Assembly: GCA_951812345.1 (NCBI GenBank)
Contig: OX638295.1
Coordinates: 62,001-126,000, forward strand
Origin: Rhodothermales bacterium
Lineage (GTDB): Bacteria; Bacteroidota; Rhodothermia; Rhodothermales; VXPQ01
Reading direction: 5' to 3'
DNA length: 64,000 nt
Positions 37,317 through 45,560 of the stretch are shown here, one piece after another; position 1 is the first letter of the stretch, and every line of letters begins with the position of its first letter. The notes beneath the pieces were generated by a model that saw nothing but the letters and a program-made list of their open reading frames with translations, did not search any database and was not told the DNA's origin. Made by a program: the position numbers and the translations under genes.

Positions 37317-37850
37317 CTAAAACCGGACCGCAGCATCTATACATTCAAAAGTCACGAAACGAAACCCGTCGCGGCGATCTTCCCCGGTCTTCCTGAACAG
37401 GGTTCCGATCAGGTGTTCGTATCGGGGAAAATAGGTATCTCCCTGATAATTCCCTTCCACGACGGTTAATTCCCACCGGTCCGCGCGTTCGAGAAATTGT
37501 TCGTAGATGGTTGCGCCGCCGCCGATAAAGACGCGCGGCGCCTCCTGCGCAGCAGCCAATGCAGCCTCGGGATCGGGGAAGGTCTCGATGTCGGGGTAAT
37601 CCTCGATCTTGCCCCGGGAAGTGACGATCAGCAAGCGCCGGTTGGGCAGCGGGCCACCGAACTCGTTTACAAGCGACTCGAAGGTGCGGCGGCCCATGAT
37701 CATGGGATGGCCCGACGTCAACCGTTTGAACCGCTTCAGGTCTTCGGAAAGATGCCAGGGCAGCCGGTTCCCCTGGCCGATGACCCGGTTCGTCTCCGCC
37801 ACGGCGGCAATGAGGACGATCTCTGCTCCGGCGCGGCGTTTATCGGTCAT
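37317..37850 (-). CDS. folA: Dihydrofolate reductase
   Basis: FolA reduces dihydrofolate with NADPH. The 177-residue protein includes IAAVAETNRVIGQGNRLPWHLSEDLKRFK (residues 14-42), the substrate- and trimethoprim-binding region. MIMGRRTFESL (50-60), RLLIVTSRG and the cofactor-binding VFIGGGATIYEQFL follow. It has the normal length of about 160-180. The MBL gene lies 68 bases upstream on the same strand; thyA, its usual partner, is further away at 40217 on the same strand. Confidence 0.95.
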   Translation of the reverse strand: MTDKRRAGAEIVLIAAVAETNRVIGQGNRLPWHLSEDLKRFKRLTSGHPMIMGRRTFESLVNEFGGPLPNRRLLIVTSRGKIEDYPDIETFPDPEAALAAAQEAPRVFIGGGATIYEQFLERADRWELTVVEGNYQGDTYFPRYEHLIGTLFRKTGEDRRDGFRFVTFECIDAAVRF

Positions 37851-37918
37851 GATTGCGGAACAGGATGAGGTCGCGGTTCTTCGCGCACAGGCAAGCCGGG
37901 CCGGTTCATTCGGTAAGC

Positions 37919-38788
37919 CTATTCGGTCAGGTCGCGGTGCAGCGTGGCGATCCAGCGCTCGGTGGAGATGAACCCGTCACCCCACGAAGCCCATTCCTCG
38001 CCCGCGCCCGCCGCCTGCAACTCCTCAAGCCTTTGGCCCGCTTCGATCCCCGCAGCAATGGCGGCCCGGGTTTCCTCGATCATGCGCAGATACGTCTCCA
38101 GGTCGGACGGCGAGGCGATAGGGCCATGGCCCGGGATGATTCTGGTCTCGTCGTCGACGTGCGCCAATACCGCGCGGCCCGCGGCAACGATCCCCTCGAC
38201 GGTCCCGCCGCTGTCCATATCGACGAACGGAAAGCGCTGGTTGAAGAAAGTATCACCCATGTGAACGACATTGGAGCCCGTGAAGAAAATGAGCGCGTCC
38301 CCGTCGGTGTGGGCATGGGGAACATGCAGCACCTTGACCTCCTCGCCGTTGAAGTGGATGGAAATGGCGTCGTCGAAGGTGATCACCGGCCAGGCGGCAG
38401 GCGGGGCCGGCGGAGTAATCTGGCCACCGCGGCGCTGCTCGGTCATCAGCCGGGCGCGGACATTATGGTGGGCGATGATCGGGGTTTCCACACCGAACAC
38501 TTCGTTGCCGCCCGTGTGATCGCCGTGAAAATGGGTGTTGAGGAGGAATTTGAGCTCGCCCTCGCCCAGGGCTTCGAGTTGGGCGCGAATCTGGTCGGCC
38601 AGCGGGGCGAATTTGTCATCCACCATCAGGAAGCCGTCCGCGCCGGTCGAAACGCCGATATTGCCGCCCTGGCCGCTGATCATGTGGATCGACCCGGCGA
38701 CCGGGGAAACGGCAAGGTCCTGGGCGGCGGCGGGCAGCGCGACGGGTAGCGCCGCGAACAACATCGCAAAGAGCAGGGATCGGGTCAT
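37919..38788 (-). CDS. Secreted MBL-fold metallo-hydrolase
   Basis: A 289-residue exported metallo-beta-lactamase-fold protein. The signal peptide (residues 1-23, ending PAAAQ) was chosen by starting at the ATG at 38788 rather than upstream codons, since the preceding segment has no hydrophobic core. The metal site is NTHFHGDHTGG (H86, H88, D90, H91), with H in HVPHAHTDGDALIFF, D in VVHMGDTFFNQRFPF and H in IIPGHGPIAS. Family members include SoxH/QuiP-type hydrolases and lactonases; a substrate cannot be named. Confidence 0.85.
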   Translation of the reverse strand: MTRSLLFAMLFAALPVALPAAAQDLAVSPVAGSIHMISGQGGNIGVSTGADGFLMVDDKFAPLADQIRAQLEALGEGELKFLLNTHFHGDHTGGNEVFGVETPIIAHHNVRARLMTEQRRGGQITPPAPPAAWPVITFDDAISIHFNGEEVKVLHVPHAHTDGDALIFFTGSNVVHMGDTFFNQRFPFVDMDSGGTVEGIVAAGRAVLAHVDDETRIIPGHGPIASPSDLETYLRMIEETRAAIAAGIEAGQRLEELQAAGAGEEWASWGDGFISTERWIATLHRDLTE

Positions 38789-39163
38789 GGCAGGTCCTCG
38801 TGCGGTGGGGTAATGCGATAGGGGGAAGACCCTCATGACATCAATGACGAAAGCCTTTGGATGGCTACGGGAGAACGGGAGGAGGGGTTCCGGGGGCATG
38901 GGCAATGGAAAATGGGGGGAGTGTCTGCAAGAGCGAGTTTACATGGATTGAAGTGGCGCAATAGCCATCCGCCGAAGACGTACTGTGTCTGTGCCCTGTG
39001 CTACGCGGGGCAATAGCAGCCGCCTTTACCGGATGCTATCCCCTACATCCTTAAATAAATAGCACGCATGTCTTCACAACACATTCACACTGGAGGGCAC
39101 GCCCGGACGTATCATATATCTATATTTAGACTCAATTTAAATAAGCAACCTGCCCATAGTATT
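38789..39163. other. Divergent intergenic region, MBL gene / CbiX-like gene
   Basis: A 375-base region between divergent genes. It is AT-richer near 39050-39165 (CTTAAATAAATAGC, TATCATATATCTATATTTAG), consistent with a promoter for the CbiX-like gene, but no clear -35/-10 pair could be fixed. No cobalamin-riboswitch box was recognised. Confidence 0.4.
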
Positions 39164-40108
39164 ATGATTTGGAAATCAGAACGTGCCTGGGCTGTATGCG
39201 CTGCCATCGCCATACTCTGGACAGTTAGCGGATGGACACAAACAACGCCTCTCCCCCGCGAACAAGCCACGGAGCCAGCCGGGGATAGCCTCGGCGTGCT
39301 GGTCATGGCGCACGGCGGCGGCGCGGATTGGAACAAGCAGGTCGACGCTTCCATCGCCGGACTCCGTGATCGCTTGCCTGTATCTCTGGCGTTCGGCATG
39401 GCGAATCCTGAAACGCTGCAAGCCTCGCTGGACTCGCTCCGCAATCACGGCGCAAGTACGGTGGTGGTGGTGCGGCTGTTCATTTCGGGCGACTCCTTCC
39501 TGCATCAGACCGAATTTCTGTTCGGACTGCGCTCCGATCCGCCGGAACAGGCGATCATGGGACACCACCTGATGGACGGCTCCCATCTCAAACCCCTTAA
39601 AACGAACAGCCGTATCCTGCTGGATCGCCAAGGGATGGCAGGTTCCAGCGAAGCGGCCCGTATCCTGCTGGCCCGCGCAAACGAGAGCGCATCCAGCCCG
39701 GAAGACACCGGGGTAATGATCATCGCACACGGTATGGGCGCCGAAGACGACAATAACCGGTTGCTGGACGCCATGCAGGATGCGGCGGAGGCGCTCCGGT
39801 CTGCGGACTACGGGGAAGTGCACGTAGCGGCCCTCAGAGAAGACTGGGCCGAACCGAGAGCCGAAGCGGAACAGCACATCAGAGCCATGGTGGCGGAAAT
39901 GGGAGCACGCCGGGACCGCGTCGTAGTGATCCCGTACCGCATATCCGGATTCGGTCCGTACGGGGATGTGCTTGACGGACTGGATTACGCGCCTACCGAC
40001 GGGCTGCTGCCGCACCACCTGGTCACGGAATGGATCGCCTCCCGCGCGACGGCCAATTTCTGTTTGGCCGGTCTGGCGTCGCCGCTCGGATCGTGCGAAG
40101 TCCAATAG
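39164..40108 (+). CDS. Exported tandem CbiX/sirohydrochlorin-chelatase-like protein
   Basis: A 314-residue protein with an N-terminal hydrophobic segment (AWAVCAAIAILWTVSG, about 8-23) that looks like a signal peptide. Two CbiX/HemH-type half domains follow. Each has the characteristic AHG motif: VLVMAHGGGADWN with His50 and VMIIAHGMGAEDDN with His189. Known CbiX proteins insert Co or Ni into sirohydrochlorin or tetrapyrroles in the cytoplasm; an exported form is unusual. A possible role is metal or tetrapyrrole scavenging in the periplasm. The ATG at 39164 begins just before the hydrophobic segment. No other cobalamin genes are nearby. Confidence 0.72.
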   Translation: MIWKSERAWAVCAAIAILWTVSGWTQTTPLPREQATEPAGDSLGVLVMAHGGGADWNKQVDASIAGLRDRLPVSLAFGMANPETLQASLDSLRNHGASTVVVVRLFISGDSFLHQTEFLFGLRSDPPEQAIMGHHLMDGSHLKPLKTNSRILLDRQGMAGSSEAARILLARANESASSPEDTGVMIIAHGMGAEDDNNRLLDAMQDAAEALRSADYGEVHVAALREDWAEPRAEAEQHIRAMVAEMGARRDRVVVIPYRISGFGPYGDVLDGLDYAPTDGLLPHHLVTEWIASRATANFCLAGLASPLGSCEVQ

Positions 40109-40216
40109 CGGGGGTGGGTTCTCCTCTTTAAGAACCATTCCCCGGGCCGTACTGAACCGTAAAAAAACACGACTCCTGTCAGCGGTGTGGCGCGTGGGTT
40201 GTATTCATTCCCCCCC

Positions 40217-41011
40217 TCACACCGCAATCGGCGCCCGGATGTGCGCATGGGGATAATAATCCACGATCTCGAAATCCTCGTACGCGTACTCGTAGATAGA
40301 CGGCGGTTTGCGGTGGATGACGAGCCGCGGCAGCGTCCCCGGTTCGCGCCGGAGTTGCTCCTGCACCTGATTCAGGTGGTTCAGGTAAATGTGGCAATCC
40401 CCGCCGGTCCATACGAATTCTCCCGGCTTCAGGTCGCACTGCTCCGCAAACATGTGCGTCAGGATCGCATAGGACGCGATATTGAAGGGCAGACCCAGGA
40501 AACTGTCCACGCTCCGCTGGTAGAGCTGGCAGGATAATCGCCCCTGTGCCACATAGAACTGAAAGAGGGCGTGACAGGGCGGCAGGGCCATGTGTTCCAG
40601 TTCGTCCACCTTCCAGGCGCTGACGATGTGGCGGCGGGAATCGGGATTCTCCCGCAGGCTCCGCAGCACCGCATCGATCTGGTCATGGATGCTTCCGTTG
40701 TCCCCTTCCCAGCGGCGCCACTGTTTCCCGTACACCGGACCGAGGTCCCCGTCCTCGTCGGCCCACTCGTCCCAGATCGTAACGCCGTGCTCGTTCAGGT
40801 AGCGGACGTTCGTATCCCCGTTCAGAAACCAGAACAGTTCGTGGAAAATGCTGCGCAGGTGCAGCTTCTTGGTGGTCAGCAGGGGAAATCCCTCGGCCAG
40901 ATCGAAGCGCATCTGGTATCCGAACGTGCTGATCGTGCCCGTGCCCGTACGATCGTCCTTGCGAACGCCGCGATCCAGAATGTGCTGGAGATAATCGAGG
41001 TACTGGCGCAT
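40217..41011 (-). CDS. thyA: Thymidylate synthase
   Basis: ThyA methylates dUMP to dTMP using methylene-tetrahydrofolate. The 264-residue protein begins [15 protein letters not shown], an E. coli-like length and start, and carries [16 protein letters not shown] (21-36), [17 protein letters not shown] (52-68), the nucleophile Cys146 in PPCHALFQF, and [18 protein letters not shown]. The start was set at 41011 because 26 upstream in-frame residues show no family sequence. FolA is on the same strand 2.4 kb away. Confidence 0.97.
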   Translation of the reverse strand: MRQYLDYLQHILDRGVRKDDRTGTGTISTFGYQMRFDLAEGFPLLTTKKLHLRSIFHELFWFLNGDTNVRYLNEHGVTIWDEWADEDGDLGPVYGKQWRRWEGDNGSIHDQIDAVLRSLRENPDSRRHIVSAWKVDELEHMALPPCHALFQFYVAQGRLSCQLYQRSVDSFLGLPFNIASYAILTHMFAEQCDLKPGEFVWTGGDCHIYLNHLNQVQEQLRREPGTLPRLVIHRKPPSIYEYAYEDFEIVDYYPHAHIRAPIAV

Positions 41012-41504
41012 CGGGGAAGGATGGACCAGGGTTGAAGGTTGGCGCTTGGGTGCCGGGCGGAATCCGGGCGTCGAAAATCCGCGAGACATTCTCTTTGCAG
41101 ACCCGATAACCTACTCCGCTTGACATCCCGCGACACGGCATAAGCCCTGTCTGCAAACCGCATTAAGGATATCGGGGCATGATGTGCAAGGTATGGAATC
41201 CGCCGCGCATTGTCACCATGAATCGCGGACGATATTTTTCCACAATCACGGTTTTCCGCCGCATGGTTTTGCTTGAAAAACAACGGTCGGTAACGACGGA
41301 CCGAATAGGCCGGGGAACAGACAAGGGGGGCGCGTATTGACACAAGGCGGCCCTGAACAATCACCTTGACGGGGAACGTTGCCGTGTGCATATTGGCCGA
41401 GCCCCGCACAGGGGACGCGCAGGAGCATTTCCCTGTGCGAACGAGTCTCTACAGAGCCCGGCGTCCACGATACCGACTGACTTTTTGCCTTACCCGAACA
41501 CGCC
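41012..41504. other. Divergent intergenic region, thyA / small orphan gene
   Basis: A 493-base gap. TTTGCAGAC at 41094-41102 and GTCTGCAAA at 41149-41157 form a 9-bp inverted repeat that could flank a regulatory site for thyA. On the right side a possible sigma-70-like promoter for the 41505 gene is seen at 41366. No gene is supported here. Confidence 0.4.
41366..41394 (+). promoter_or_regulatory. Possible sigma-70-type promoter for the 41505 gene
   Basis: TTGACG (41366-41371), 17-base spacer, then CATATT (41389-41394). The fit to TTGACA-N17-TATAAT has one mismatch in the -35 and two in the -10. It is about 110 bases before the gene, which is acceptable but unproven. Bacteroidota-type promoters may differ. 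Confidence 0.3.
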
Positions 41505-41765
41505 ATGGATCCGAATCTTCATCAGAAACAGGCCATCAATCACCTGAACAAGGTGCTGGAGTACGCCCCGTTCGTCGCCGAGGAAGATCGGGCGACGGTG
41601 CATCTGACGCCGGAAGACTGGCATGTGGTCGCCGATGCGCTGTTCAAGATGGATACACCCGCGGAGATGATCCCGGACAGAATCAAAAAATACCGCATTA
41701 CGAACGAGTACCGCACCATCCAGCTCGACACGGAAGATTACCTGATCGACGTGGAGATGATCTGA
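41505..41765 (+). CDS. Small hypothetical protein (86 aa)
   Basis: An acidic, soluble-looking protein of 86 residues (starts MDPNLHQKQAINHLNKVLEY). It has no signal peptide, membrane helix or recognised motif. Composition and codon use look like a real gene, and the frame is open for its full length between a plausible promoter and a long leader. It could be a small regulator or adaptor; it lies 566 bases before korA on the same strand, so it may or may not share transcription with it. Confidence 0.55.
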   Translation: MDPNLHQKQAINHLNKVLEYAPFVAEEDRATVHLTPEDWHVVADALFKMDTPAEMIPDRIKKYRITNEYRTIQLDTEDYLIDVEMI

Positions 41766-42331
41766 CCCGCAATTTCACCGAAAATCCCGATACCGGCTGG
41801 CGACGCATTTTCCGCGTGGCTGCACACTGCTGAAATTGTTCGTGCAATAACGGAATTTCAAATTCTCCCAAAAGTTCTTCCGGTACAACTTCCGGTACAA
41901 CTTCCCGTACAAAGCTCGATCTACAGGCATTGCCCCGGCTCCGGAAACCGGATATCCCCTCCAAAGAGGCCCGGTAAACATTGCGGTAACATTTTTTCCC
42001 GAAAGAATCGACTTTATCCGTTTCCCGGCGTACCTTGCATACCAGGCCGCTCCCAAACCCGTACCGCATAGCGGCTATACGTTATCGCCCGAACAGCCCC
42101 CCAACGCCGTAAAGTACCGGCCCCGGTCTGCTTTTTGATGGTTTCGGCCTGCCATATTGAACATGCCGCCGCCTCCGGCGTTGCACGTTTTTTATACTGT
42201 CTGATCCGCAACCGCAACTGGCCTTCCCCGAGCTGACGCTACCCTGGAGCGCGTCCATCGACTCGATTCGATTTCGCCCGTAATCAGGTTGCACCTTCGC
42301 CCCGGAAATCCCTCGCAAAGACGCCTGCACC
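41766..42331. other. Long gene-free leader before korA
   Basis: A 566-base stretch between the small orphan gene and korA with no supported gene. It contains a triple 12-bp repeat at 41877-41912 and scattered AT-rich stretches (for example AAATTGTTCGTGCAATAACGG). It may hold the korA promoter and a long leader; no riboswitch was recognised. Confidence 0.5.
41877..41912 (+). repeat. Triple 12-bp tandem repeat in the korA leader
   Basis: CTTCCGGTACAA occurs twice, followed by CTTCCCGTACAA, in perfect 12-base register. Confidence 0.6.
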
Positions 42332-44209
42332 ATGGGAGTCAAAACGCAGGAAAAAACTGTCCAGGAAATTCCTGAAGCCACTATTCTTTTCGCGGGCGAC
42401 TCCGGCGATGGAATGCAGTTGACCGGCGGTCAGTTTACGCTGGCCAGTGCGTACGCCCGAAACGATCTGGCGACACTGCCGGATTTCCCTGCGGAGATTC
42501 GCGCTCCGGCGGGCACGACCTATGGAGTCAGCGGTTTCCAATTGCACTTCGGATCTGTAAACGTGCGTACGCCGGGCGACGAGGTGGATGTGCTCGTGGC
42601 TATGAACCCGGCAGCGCTCAAGGTGAGCGTGGACCGCGTGCGCAAGGGCGGTACGCTCATTGTCAATGCGGACTCCTTCGGAAAGAGAGACCTCGATCTG
42701 GCGGGATACGACCAGAATCCTCTGGAAGACGATTCACTGAAAGCGTTCCATGTGGTCCGGATTCCGCTGACGACCCTGACGCACGAGACGCTGAGCGATA
42801 CCGGTCTCGACAAAAAGACGATGGACCGGTGCAAGAATATGTTTGCGCTCGGGGTTGCCCTGTGGATGTATTCCATGCCGATCAAACCGGCGCTCGAATG
42901 GCTGGGCAAAAAGTTCGCCCGAAAGCCGGAGATTCTGGAGGCAAACCAGCGGGTGCTGAAAAAAGGAAGCCATTACGGGGAAACGGTAGAGGAATTCGCG
43001 GTCCGCTATGAAGTGCGTCCGGCCAGACTCAAGCCGGGCAAGTACCGGGCGATCATCGGTACGGAAGCGCTGGCCTTGGGGCTGATCGCGGCAAGCCGCA
43101 AGTGCGGTCTGCCCATCTTCTACGGATCGTATCCGATCACACCCGCATCGGAAATTTTGCACGAGCTGAGCCGTCACAAGAACTTCGGCGTGAAGACGTT
43201 CCAGGCCGAGGACGAGATTGCCGCGGCGGGTGCGGCGCTCGGTGCAAGTTTCGGAGGCAACCTCGGCATTACGGCGACGAGCGGCCCAGGTCTGGCGCTG
43301 AAAAGCGAAACGATCGCCCTGGCCGTCATGGCGGAATTGCCGATGGTCATCGTGAACATGCAAAGAGGCGGCCCCTCCACCGGCCTTCCCACGAAAACCG
43401 AACAGGCCGATCTGTTGCAGGCTGTCTTCGGACGCAACGGCGAAGCGCCCTTGCCGATCGTCGCCCCGGGAACGCCGGGCGACTGCTTCTATGCCGCGTA
43501 CGAGGCATGCCGCATTGCGGTCAAATACATGACCCCGGTCATCCTTCTCTCGGACGGCTACCTGGGCACGGGCTCCGAGCCCTGGCTCATTCCGAACGTA
43601 GACGATCTGGAAAATTTCGAACCGTCTTTCGCCTCGGGGCCAAACCGGACCGTGGACGGCGAACAAGTTTTCCTTCCCTATGTGCGCGACGAGAAGACGC
43701 TGGCGCGGCCCTGGGCCAAACCAGGAACGGCGGGTCTCGAACACCGCCTTGGCGGGCTGGAAAAAGAGCACGAAACGGGCAATGTCTCGTACGAGCCGGA
43801 GAACCACGAATTCATGGTGAAACTGCGCGCCGAAAAGGTGCAGCGCGTCGCGCAGGACATTCCGCCGCTGGAGGTGTTCGGCGAACAGGAAGGGGATCTG
43901 CTGGTCGTCGGCTGGGGATCGACGCAGGGTGCGATCGAGACCGCCGTGGACACCTGCGTGTCGCGCGGCCTCAGGGTCGGTGCAACGCACCTTCGGCACA
44001 TTGCGCCGTTGCCGAACGACCTGGGTGAAATACTCAGCCGATACGAGCATGTGCTGGCGCCCGAGCTGAACAACGGCCAGTTGATCCGGCTGTTGCGCGA
44101 TCGGTTCCTCCTGCCTATCGCTCCGCTCCAGAAAATAAAAGGGATGCCTTTCAAGGCGCGCGAGATCGAAGAAAAGATCTGCGACATCCTCGGAATATCC
44201 GCTGCATGA
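42332..44209 (+). CDS. korA: 2-oxoacid:ferredoxin oxidoreductase, alpha subunit (gamma-alpha fusion)
   Basis: KorA, with KorB, oxidatively decarboxylates 2-oxoglutarate (or a related 2-oxoacid) and reduces ferredoxin; in autotrophic or microaerobic bacteria the reaction can run in reverse. The 625-residue protein has the gamma domain first (about 1-190: EATILFAGDSGDGMQLTGGQFT). The alpha (pyrimidine-binding and TPP-partner) domain follows: YGSYPITPASEILHEL, FQAEDEIAAAGAALGASFGG, TATSGPGLALKSE, NMQRGGPSTGLPTKTEQADL. The 2-oxoglutarate assignment rests on the fused gamma-alpha form with a paired small beta subunit. KorB follows after 49 bases. Confidence 0.9.
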   Translation: MGVKTQEKTVQEIPEATILFAGDSGDGMQLTGGQFTLASAYARNDLATLPDFPAEIRAPAGTTYGVSGFQLHFGSVNVRTPGDEVDVLVAMNPAALKVSVDRVRKGGTLIVNADSFGKRDLDLAGYDQNPLEDDSLKAFHVVRIPLTTLTHETLSDTGLDKKTMDRCKNMFALGVALWMYSMPIKPALEWLGKKFARKPEILEANQRVLKKGSHYGETVEEFAVRYEVRPARLKPGKYRAIIGTEALALGLIAASRKCGLPIFYGSYPITPASEILHELSRHKNFGVKTFQAEDEIAAAGAALGASFGGNLGITATSGPGLALKSETIALAVMAELPMVIVNMQRGGPSTGLPTKTEQADLLQAVFGRNGEAPLPIVAPGTPGDCFYAAYEACRIAVKYMTPVILLSDGYLGTGSEPWLIPNVDDLENFEPSFASGPNRTVDGEQVFLPYVRDEKTLARPWAKPGTAGLEHRLGGLEKEHETGNVSYEPENHEFMVKLRAEKVQRVAQDIPPLEVFGEQEGDLLVVGWGSTQGAIETAVDTCVSRGLRVGATHLRHIAPLPNDLGEILSRYEHVLAPELNNGQLIRLLRDRFLLPIAPLQKIKGMPFKAREIEEKICDILGISAA

Positions 44210-44258
44210 GACCCCGCCACCGCAATCCGCACGGGAGCAGCGCCGCTCCCTGTCCGTC

Positions 44259-45536
44259 ATGAACAACGCCAACGGAAAATCCGATCACGTTCCGCTTGCC
44301 GGGAAAAAGCCGACGATCCCTGCGTCAGGAAAGAAACCGGTCATGCCCCCCAAGGGCAAGAAACCCACACTCCCCGCAGCGGGCAAAAAACCGTCGCTTG
44401 CTACGGGAGGAAAGAAGCCGGTCATGCCTTCCGGCGGAAAGAAACCCGCAGACGCTCTCGGTCGCAAGCCCACCGGCCCGCTGGCAGGAAAGAAACCGAC
44501 ACTCCCCGCAGGCGCAGGGGGCGACGGAGCGCCCGCCACGCTGACCAGAAAGGATTTCGCAACCGATCAGGATGTGCGCTGGTGCCCGGGATGCGGAGAT
44601 TACGCGATCCTTGCCACCATGCAGCGGCTCATGCCCGAACTGGGCGTGCCGAAGGAAAAGACGGTCTTCGTCAGCGGGATCGGCTGTTCGAGCCGCTTTC
44701 CGTACTACATGAACACGTACGGGCTGCATTCCATCCACGGACGCGCCCCGGCCATCGCCACGGGACTCAAGGCAAGCCGCCCGGACCTGGATGTTTGGAT
44801 CGTCACGGGAGACGGCGACGCCCTCTCCATAGGGGGAAACCATCTGATCCACCTTCTGCGCCGCAACATAAATGTGCAGCTCCTGCTGTTCAACAACCAG
44901 ATATACGGCCTGACAAAGGGACAATACAGCCCCACCTCGGAGCAGGGCAAGGTCACGAAGAGTACGCCGTACGGGTCCGTCGACCATCCATTCTACCCTG
45001 TGCCGCTTGCGCTCGGTGCAGATGCGACGTTCGTCGCCCGCACGATGGACCGCGATCCGAAGCATATGCAGGCGATGATGCGCCGGGCGCACAGCCACGG
45101 GGGCGCTGCGTTCCTCGAAATCTACCAGAACTGCAACATCTTCAACGACGGGGCCTTCTTCGAATTCACGGAAAGGAGCACGAAGGCGCACAGCACGATC
45201 TTTCTGGAACACGGCAAGCCGCTGGTATACGACAACGGGCAGCGCGGCCTGCGCCTCAACGGATTCGAACTCGAATCGATCGATCTGTCCACAGGGAAAT
45301 GGTCCGTGGACGACTGCCTGGTATACAACGAAGGCAGTATCGATCTGGCGAACATCGTGTCGCGGATGTCATGGCAGGAAGACCTGCCCCGCCCGTTCGG
45401 GGTGTTCTTCCGGGAAGATCGGCCTTCCTACGAGGAACTCATGCAGGAGCAAATCGAGGGAATCACCGACAAGCGCGGCAAGGGAGATCTGAGCGCCCTG
45501 CTGAATGCGGGAGATACGTGGATGATCGAGAACTGA
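44259..45536 (+). CDS. korB: 2-oxoacid:ferredoxin oxidoreductase, beta subunit, with GKKP-repeat N-terminus
   Basis: KorB holds the thiamine-diphosphate site. From about residue 90 it reads normally: WCPGCGDYAILATM (cysteines for cofactor/cluster binding), GIGCSSRFPYYMNTYG, TGDGDALSIGGNHLIHLLRR (ThDP motif GDG..N) and NNQIYGLTKGQYSPTS. The first 85 residues are very unusual: about eight lysine/proline-rich units of 8-10 residues with the core GKKPT(I/L)P, spanning nucleotides 44300-44515. Such a basic, disordered tail is not part of known KorB. The frame is open throughout and the start ATG is preceded by the stop of korA, so the tail is probably translated. It may bind the partner ferredoxin, nucleic acid or membrane lipids. 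Confidence 0.87.
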   Translation: MNNANGKSDHVPLAGKKPTIPASGKKPVMPPKGKKPTLPAAGKKPSLATGGKKPVMPSGGKKPADALGRKPTGPLAGKKPTLPAGAGGDGAPATLTRKDFATDQDVRWCPGCGDYAILATMQRLMPELGVPKEKTVFVSGIGCSSRFPYYMNTYGLHSIHGRAPAIATGLKASRPDLDVWIVTGDGDALSIGGNHLIHLLRRNINVQLLLFNNQIYGLTKGQYSPTSEQGKVTKSTPYGSVDHPFYPVPLALGADATFVARTMDRDPKHMQAMMRRAHSHGGAAFLEIYQNCNIFNDGAFFEFTERSTKAHSTIFLEHGKPLVYDNGQRGLRLNGFELESIDLSTGKWSVDDCLVYNEGSIDLANIVSRMSWQEDLPRPFGVFFREDRPSYEELMQEQIEGITDKRGKGDLSALLNAGDTWMIEN

Positions 45537-45560
45537 GTCCTCGGAATCCTGGCTGCACCC

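Noticed and set aside
38950-39160. Possible cobalamin riboswitch before the CbiX-like gene
   Set aside because: No B12-box or related conserved elements could be found.
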